Assembly (NCBI RefSeq): GCF_910592395.1
Contig: NC_088310.1
Coordinates: 8,379,501-8,443,500, forward strand
DNA from: Lineus longissimus
Taxonomy: Eukaryota; Nemertea; Pilidiophora; Heteronemertea; Lineidae
Direction of reading: 5' to 3'
Length of the DNA: 64,000 nt
The notes below the pieces were generated by a model, which had not been told where the DNA came from, ran no database searches, and saw only the letters and a list, made by a program, of their open reading frames with translations. Position numbers and translations under genes: made by a program. The stretch's first letter is position 1. The number at the start of each line of letters is the position of its first letter. Of this stretch, positions 12,501 through 21,500 are shown piece by piece.

Positions 12501-15500
12501 TTTTACACGGTGATTGTTCAAGCCGATTGAGACAAGTTTAGTAACCAGACAGTTTAATTAACCTCGTGTGAAAGTGATCGAACAGGCCTGAACCCTCCTG
12601 GTCCGACAAGGGCAGGTGGTCTCAGGTTGGTGTAGGCTGGTTCATCAAAATTGCATGTTTAAGGACATGCTCTTGATTCCAGTGTTTCATGCTTATCTGA
12701 TTGATGACGCTGTGACGATGACAAACCATTTTGAGTTTTCGACAACAGAGGCATTCATGCTATGAATTATGAAACAACATGATGGGAAGACACTTTTTTC
12801 GCACGCAAAGGGATAGAACGTTTCATTTGGGAACGACAAAATATATATGACCCACCTTTCTTTTTTGAAGTCCGATAAATATCCATTCACCTTCAACATA
12901 GCGACGTGATTGCCCCGTTTCCCACCACACAGACCGGAGAAAATGTTTCAGATCAGTCATCTCATTTTCATCGGCGACGCTGACGAGATCTGCCCCTTTT
13001 TCGACACATGCTGTATGAGCCGTATCCCAAGAGCTGAACTCTTTTACCAGCGTGTAACACACACATTTGTGTTGGATGTAACCTTGTTGACAGGTACATT
13101 GCGGTTTTGGTTGTGGACGTCGGTAGCGGTATTCAATTATGCTCATTATCTCAGGTTCCTTCAAGAGGTTTTCCTCAATATTCTTTTTTGATATATTGAA
13201 TGATATTTTAATATCAGGAAATGGGACAACAATTTGTTGAACTGGTCCTTTATAGAAATTAAACGCGTTGTATGTAAACTCATCCGCATGTCCGCCATTT
13301 GTTTGACATATTCTCTCTGAATTGAAATTCGCGATAATATATTCTTGTGAGTATATTCCTGCGATATTCCTTGCATTTAGTTTCAGATATGTCGGTTTAG
13401 TCGCGCAATCCTGATCTTCCGATTTGAAAAAATTCACCGTCACCCTACAGTCGTCGTTTTCATGGCAGTTTTTGGTCCGTGTTATTGTGTGACAGCTCAC
13501 ACAGTCGCCGCATGATTCATTACAGCTGGGTAAAACGTTTATGCAGTCCGCCTCTTCAGCTGTAAAGGTATAGTTTAGAGATGGTCCTCGTTTGGATGCA
13601 GTTTTTGTCAGCGGAGCATTAGATAGACACCCACATTGGAGTCTTTGTGACCACAGCAGAATGAGGAGGAGACTCAACATCGAATGGCAACCCATGTTGG
13701 TCTCGTAATTCCGTAACTAAATGTAACAATGTCACTAGACCTTGTGTCTGGTGTGTACCTTTTTCTCGGACTTCTGCTCAAAAATCGTCATTTTATTTTT
13801 ATCTCCAGAGGTGGTTATTGTGTTATACATTGTCCCTTTATAGAATGATGCGCAAAAATCATCATCCGTTAAAAAATGTCGGTGTACCGTAAATGTTTTA
13901 ATCGCTCACAAATTTAAAAGCTGTTACGGGACAGGAGTGATTGCTGTTTAGTGTTATTACATTGAAGCTGAATAGTTCAATGATCATGAATATTTCACAT
14001 TGTTGGCAACCTGGATGATTGTTTGGGGCCCTCTCAAAAGTGCCCCGCAAACAAGTAGGTAGGTGATCATCCTGTCAAGCAGCATTGGTGAAAGAATGTG
14101 TCCAGGCAGGTATCAGCCCAGTGCAACGTGTGTTGCGTATTGGAAGTGTGCGGGACTTGAGAGCAACTGATCATACTGTTTTTGTCATCAATGTAGTTTT
14201 GAGATAGTCCCCTATCATTTTGCTTTCTTTGTACACCGACCAGTTGCTAATTGATTGTGTTTACTCATCCTGATGCGAAGGTTTTTTGCATGAAAAGTTG
14301 ACCTTTTCCATTGTTTAGATAATCAACCTGGATCTTGTTCTCATGTCCTGTTTTGTTTAACTGAAGTCTGATTCATCAAGTAATCCAAAGTATGCTCCTG
14401 AGAGTAAAGCACCATGAATACACACCATTTTACCAATTTGTCTAATATTTTCAAAATATTTTGGATTTCTAACGATATTCTATAATTTCAGTTGTTGAGG
14501 TTGAGATTCAGCGAAGATCTGCGAGTCCAGGAGGTCCGTCATCTGCTGCAGTCGTCCAAACCTGTCCGAATATCCATTACTCAAAGACCAGAAGTCAGGT
14601 AGGATAATACAATAAAACCTCTCTATTAGGGGCACCCTTGGGACTCACAAATGCTGTCCATAGTAGTGAGGTGTCCTGATTAGGGAGGTGAAAATGTAAA
14701 AAGTGGCACATTTTTGAACCGCAGTCAGTGTTCCTAATACACAGGGTGTCCTGATTACAGAGGTGCCTGCTGAGAGAGGTTCCGCTGTATCTAATGATTT
14801 CATGTTGGTCTCTGTTGACATTGACTTCTGTGCAATATTGGTTCTATTTTGGCCTCACGGTGATTCCATGTTGGGCCAATGCCTCCATGTTAATTCCTGC
14901 ATTGACCCAATGGCCTCCTGTGAGGATTCCACGCTTGTGTGATATTTGTTGCACGGAAAACCTTTCGCGCCAGGAGTTGTGCTTGCTAAAAATAATGAAT
15001 AAGACATTTTCTCCTATCTAAGAGCTGAAATAGATTTGGAAAAAAGTCAAACTATTTCAGTAAAATAGTTTCTATTTTCAATTACCCGTTTCAGTGACCA
15101 TGACTTCATTGAAGAACAAGAAACGCAGCTTTATGCATTTTGTATCAGGACGATGGCTCTTCCTCTTGGACGGTAAGATTCCTTGTGAACTGCTCCTCGT
15201 GACAAAATTCTTTAAATACCATTGTCAAAATACACAAAGAAGTGCGGAGTATTCCTACTACTTAGCTGAAGCCCAAATAAAGAGTTTTGCCCAAATTATG
15301 AAATCTTAAAGGTTGACCATTGCATGGTAAATTAAGTTTCACAAAGTTTCACGAAGTTGCCAACATCTCTCACATCTCACAGTGCATCGAAATCTTACCA
15401 CGCTTGTATTAGGAATAAATCTATCACTGAATCAAATATGACTTAGTTCCCTAACTGTGCATATCAGTCACCTGAAGACCACCAATTCGATTCCCGTCTG

Positions 15501-18500
15501 CCTGTGGTTCCCCTTTAAGTTGATTCTCTCCTACTTTCAGGGGTATGTTCACGTTGTGTACTTACCATCCAGTAGCGACGGAGACCTTGCCAATACCCAA
15601 GCTCTGTCTTGTTGGGAGAGCTCCACCAAGGTAAATACCTCACTTTCTTTGCCTTTTGAAACAGTGGGACATGAAAAAAGATTCTTATGACTATGAGGTA
15701 GGTTTTGGGTGAAAATTTGAAACAGCGTGACATGAAAAAAGAATCTTATGACTATGAGATAGGTTTAGTGAAAATTTGAAAGAGCGCGACATGAAAAAAG
15801 AATCTTATGACTATGAGGTAGGTTTAGTGAAAATTTGAAAGAGCGCGACATGAAAAAAGAATCTTATGACTACAGGTAGGTTTAGTGAAAATTTGAAACA
15901 GCGCCACATTAAAAAAGAATCTTATGACTATGAGGTAGGTTTAGTGAAAATCCAAGAGGAAGTGTGAAAATGAGAGAGATAAGCAACATTTCTCACTGTT
16001 TAGGAGTAAACTCTAGTAGCAAGCGCTTGGGACTCTAATCTATCACTCATCTTGGTCTTCTGTATTATGTTTATGTTATTTTATATTCCAGAAACAATAC
16101 CATAGACCTCAGCCACATCGGTACACCTCCGAACATGGGCGCCTGGCCGCAGTTTCATAACGGTGTAGCAGCGGGCCTAAGGATCGCCAACTCGTCACAA
16201 ATCGACTCCACGTGGATCATGTACAACAAGCCAAAGAGTAACGAACTGACCAATGAACACGCTGGATTCTTGATGGCGCTGGGTCTCAATGGCCACCTCT
16301 GTAAACTGGACACACTCAATGTCCATGATTATCTCAGTAAGGTGAGTGAACAACTTCAGATTTTACTCATGACAATGACCAGTGTTCTGAATGATGGACT
16401 AAGCCAAGATCACCTCATTGTGTTCTAATGGCTTCAACCTGTTTGGTAAGCTACTGGAATTCATCTGATTCTGCAGCGATCGAGCTGCATCAAACTGCAA
16501 TTGGAATGATGTTAAAATTATATTGTTTCATTTTACATGGACATCAGATAACCAGTTTTTAAAAATGAATTAACTCCAATACCAGTACAAAGTATTGTGA
16601 TCAGAGGTGATCTGTCCGTATCCTCCCCTCAGCATTGGTGTAGCATAGTCTGGGTCGGCGTAGTGGAATCCCAGATATCTTATGGTCTGCCGAAATATTT
16701 TAACGTGGCCTTTTTCATCATCAGGTTCGCTCCTGGGTGGATGAGTCTATCAACATAATGTTTCATTTTACAGGGACATGAGATGACCAGTGTCGGACTA
16801 CTCTTAGGCATAGCGGCAGCCAAGCGAGGCAGCATGGATGTCTCAACCACGCGTCTGCTGAGCATTCATCTGGACGCCCTTCTGCCTCCGACGTCCACCG
16901 AATTGGACATCAATCATGTTGTCCAGGTGGCTGCCATACTGGGAGTGGGCATCGTCTACCAGGGGACCGCTCATCGACACATGGCTGAGGTCCTCTTGTC
17001 GGAGATAGGTGGGTCTCTTTCTAGTCTGATCACCAGTATGAATGCTAATTTGAAGGGTGGGAGTCTGTTCTCTGAGACACCCAGCCTTGAAATTGGCATT
17101 CACTTTGTTTTTAAAGAGTTCTAATTCCTGTAGGATTTCAAGTTCTAGCCAAAATGGTTGTGCCTATGGTCAACCCTTAGGTTCTAATGTAGGCCTACAG
17201 TGTGGTTGATAAACACTGAAATTGCAAGTATATTCCCTGTTTTCTTTTCCAAAACGTATGACTGAAGCCCGGTTGTTCTGTTTTCCACTTTTTCAAGGTC
17301 GCCCTCCTGGACCGGAGATGGAAAACTGCACTGATAGAGAATCGTACTCCCTCGCTGCTGGTCTGGCTCTTGGCTTGGTTATGTTAGGGGTGAGTCAGCA
17401 TTGGAATGTTCTTCCTGTTGGTAGAGCAGGGTCTTCTCATGGCAGGCTTATACTCAATCATCTAGAGGACTTGAACTTCTGCCTTTAAACTCGTCTAAAA
17501 GAACCAAACTGGTACACTGTTAGAAACACTGTCAAACAAATGGTTGTAACTTGCTATTTAGATTGAAATTAGAAATTTTTCTGGTTACCAGTTATGTATT
17601 GGTGGCCGAGTTCTATCAGTCCTAACTTATTTTCTTGCTTTGTGACGCAGAGGGGCAGTCAGGCGATGGGCCTATCCGACCTGAACATGGCCGACCAGCT
17701 CTACAACTACATGGTCGGCGGTCACAAGCGACCGCTGAATGGTACGAACAAGGAGCGCTTCAAGTCGCCCAGCTATCAGATTAAAGAGGGCGACACCGTC
17801 AATGTGGATGTGACAGCACCTGGGGCCACGCTCGCTCTTGGGATGATGTTCTTCAAGACGAATAATAAGTAAGTGCGTGGTGGTACTCTATTCTGTAAGC
17901 GTCCAATTTTCGCTGGTTTTTTATTTCATGGAGTTTACGATTAACCAGAATTTGTGAAAACAAAAATTGCGAAAAAGATATTTTTTGATTGGAAAACAAG
18001 AAATTTCGTAAAAATGTCGTTTTCCAAGTCCAAGAGATTACATTAGGTCACTTTTTTGTGAAATTTCATAAGATATTGATTTATTTTCCAGAGCTGTAGC
18101 TGATTGGCTGACTGCCTGTGATACTCAGTTTCTATTGGACTTTGTGCGGCCAGATTTCTTAATGTTGCGGATAATTGCACGTGGCCTGGTGCTATGGGAC
18201 TGTATATCGCCAACTGTCGAATGGGTCGAGGCAAATGTACCACCAGTAAGTCTATTTAAAGTACCATGCAAACAAGTGAAATCTAAATCGCCTGTGATCT
18301 TAATCGCTACGATGGGTGACAAGACTTGAAAATCTCTCATCTGCAGGTAAAACAATAATCATCGTTTGGTTTTGATCGCAGGTTGCTGCAATCGCTGATT
18401 TTTGTCGCAGACACCTATGTCGCGTGTGATCAGATTTTCTTCAGCGGTCAGCTCTCAGGAAGATTTCAGAATTGTCGCAGTGTTGCTTGCCCCTTGTGCA

Positions 18501-21500
18501 GGGAATCTTCGATTCAATACCTCTCCTGCTGATGCGTAACCTCCGTTATAGCTAATTGAGTCTCCTGCTTTCAGATTGTTGCCCAGTATGGTTTGAATAA
18601 GGGTGCCGAGCGAGATGACGAGAGTGACATCGACTACGAGACGATGAGTCAGGCGTATCTCAACATCGTCGCAGGTGGCTGCATGGCTATTGGACTGAGG
18701 TTTGCTGGCTCGGCCAACAGGATGGCTTACTCGTGTCTGGTGAGTGGGGTTTCTTCACTACCTAGAGGGGGCCAGAGAAACGAGGCTTTTACTTGTTGTG
18801 TCATGGACATCCAAACTCTGGTGGAGCTAGAATAGCTTGAGTTGACTGACAACTTTATAAACCAGACTGGTCTGCATTGCGTCATGAATCATTTGATGAG
18901 AATCAGAACAGTGGTATTTTGAGTAAGAGTAAGTGATATCAAGGCACTGAGTTTCAAATTTAATACTTTTTTGTCCCTAGATTGACCGTATTAGATCAAA
19001 TCCATTTTCGTTCCAACTGGGAAGCACTTGGTGGATCCCATGCTTAGCTTGACTGAAAGGACATAATTATGTAAACGATTCACGGTGCCTAAAATACATG
19101 TATGTACTTAACTAAAATATATTCTCTGTGTACTTATGGTCCTGATACTCGTGACCGTTTCCATCTTCTTTTCTCTTTCCCTCACATCAACAGTTGGAAT
19201 ATTCAAAGAAGTTCATCAAGCATTTGACGTTGCCAGCCATGGTGGAACAAGCTGGGAAGAGTGCTATCGAGAACTGTATGGTCGTGGTGGTGCTAGCATT
19301 AGCCATGGTGGGTACACCTTTTCTTACGTTGTTAGTCATATCAGCCACGACCAACAGCAATTCCGACTGGTTTTAAAGACCTGGGTGGAGTTAGGCATGT
19401 AAGGTAAAGAGACCTGCCAAGAATCTCACGCCGACACAGTGGGATCGAACCAGTGACCACTTGACCGCTAGTCAGAGACCTGAGCCACTGCACCACCATG
19501 GTTCCTTATAAGTTGAGGTCTCTCTGCACACAATCGTGAGTTAACATCCTCTCTCTCCTCTAGGTGATGGCAGGAACAGGTGACCTTGAAGTCCTGCGTA
19601 TCTGCCGGTACCTGAGATCCCGCGTGGGGCCTTCCTACAACTATGTGCTATACGGCTCATACATGGCCATCAGCCAGGCTATTGGTTTACTCTATCTTGG
19701 TGGAGGAAGGTAGGAAACGTTTAAAACTTTCTGAAGAATAGTATCATTCACATAAAATCATTATATGGCGAGTTGTGGCCAATTATGTATAGGCGGCCAT
19801 CTTGAATTTGACCCCTGATTCTGCCCATGATCGGAAATGTCCACGTAAGTTACTTTCATTCTTCAAGGATTCCCCTTCTAGGATTAAGTGGGGACATATA
19901 TTTGGACGCAGGACCCCCCTTCAGCCCCAGGACTAACAGCAAAAGTAGTTGAATATCTCCCGATTTCTTGTTGTCCCCTTGTGGCATGTGAAAATGCTCA
20001 CCCAGCCTTGGAAGAAGAATACTCCCTGGATAACACCTCTAAGTGCAGAGCGAATGCTGTGGAAGAAGAAGAAAATGAAGGTTTTACACCTCATTCATGT
20101 CCAACCTAAGCCAAGTGACTTTCCTAGGTCACGAGCAATTGACGACAGTTTGAAGACTCCTTATTCATTTCATTCCTCATGATGTTCTGTCTATATTCCA
20201 GGTACACCCTGAGTACGAAACCCGAGGCTGTGGCAGCCATGTTGTGCGCGTTCTTCCCCAAGTTCCCCACGCACAGCAACGACAACCGCTACCACCTGCA
20301 GGCATTCCGCCATCTCTACGTCTTGGCAGCCGAGCCGAGGATTCTGCTACCTAAAGATGTGGACGCGGGGACATTCTGTTACGTGCCACTGGAGGTGAAA
20401 TTCAGGGTAAGTTAGGAATAGTTCAGTGAGAAGATCTCTTCATTCACTTGAGATAACTTGCTGATGGTGAAAGAAATACTGGCATTATTCTCTGAATGAA
20501 ATTTCTGTTTCTATCACCCATCATGCATGTCCTACTAGGTCAAGTCTTTGAAATGAATCAGTGGTGTGAGGTGCAAGTGCTTTTACCTACATGTATGGTC
20601 CTGATTATGATACTTTATTTTTCAGGATACCGATTCGTTTGCGGGCAAGAAGTTCTCATGTGTGGCTCCTTGCGTTCTGCCCGAGTTGGACCTTCTCGAA
20701 GAGGTGAGTACTTATACCTTCGGTGCCAGAAGTGTTTTGGGGGGGGTACTTTTTTCACCTAAATCACAAAGTCGATTGCGTCATCAGGAATGCATTCAAA
20801 ACATGGCCAGCTTGTCCACTTCTTGCGTGCATGTAGTCACAATTAATCTCAATTAAGGACAGTATTTGTCAGTTCCAAAGGTGTCTTTAATAGAGAGGCT
20901 GTACTTTACGGATTATTCTATTCATGTCTTGCAGGTACGGGTGCTTGGAGATCGATATCTTCCCATAACGTTCAATATTGGAAAGAACTGGAATAACTTA
21001 AGGTATGGAAGCCAGTGTTCAATTAACCATTTTCGTTGAGTTCATTTATTTTAGATACTGGAACTGCCAGATTTGCACTAAATTCTTTGCATTGATTTTG
21101 CCAATGAGCATGATTTGCAAAAATGAAACGAAAATCTCGAGAAGAAAAAAAAAATCTTGATAAGAAAAAACAAAAGAAAACAGGTAATCCTCACCCTAAA
21201 AAATCAGGAAACTTTTTGTTTGAAATTTTTGTGAATCACGAAAATAAAGCGGCATGCAAATTTTGCAGTTTTACAGTAGTATTCATAGGGCTTAGAAATG
21301 GTGCACTCTTTCGTTTAGTGTTACTGTTCTTATATAAAATTTCAGGGAGATTTTTAGAAGTGTTGCAGTGTTGCCCCTTACGCAGGGAGTCTGCACTTGA
21401 GTAAGTTTCCTGCTGATGCGAACTTGAGAAATACAGCAATATTTTATGATGGTGATTTCAGGAACATTCTGCAGACGTCTGGAATGCTACACGTGAAGCA

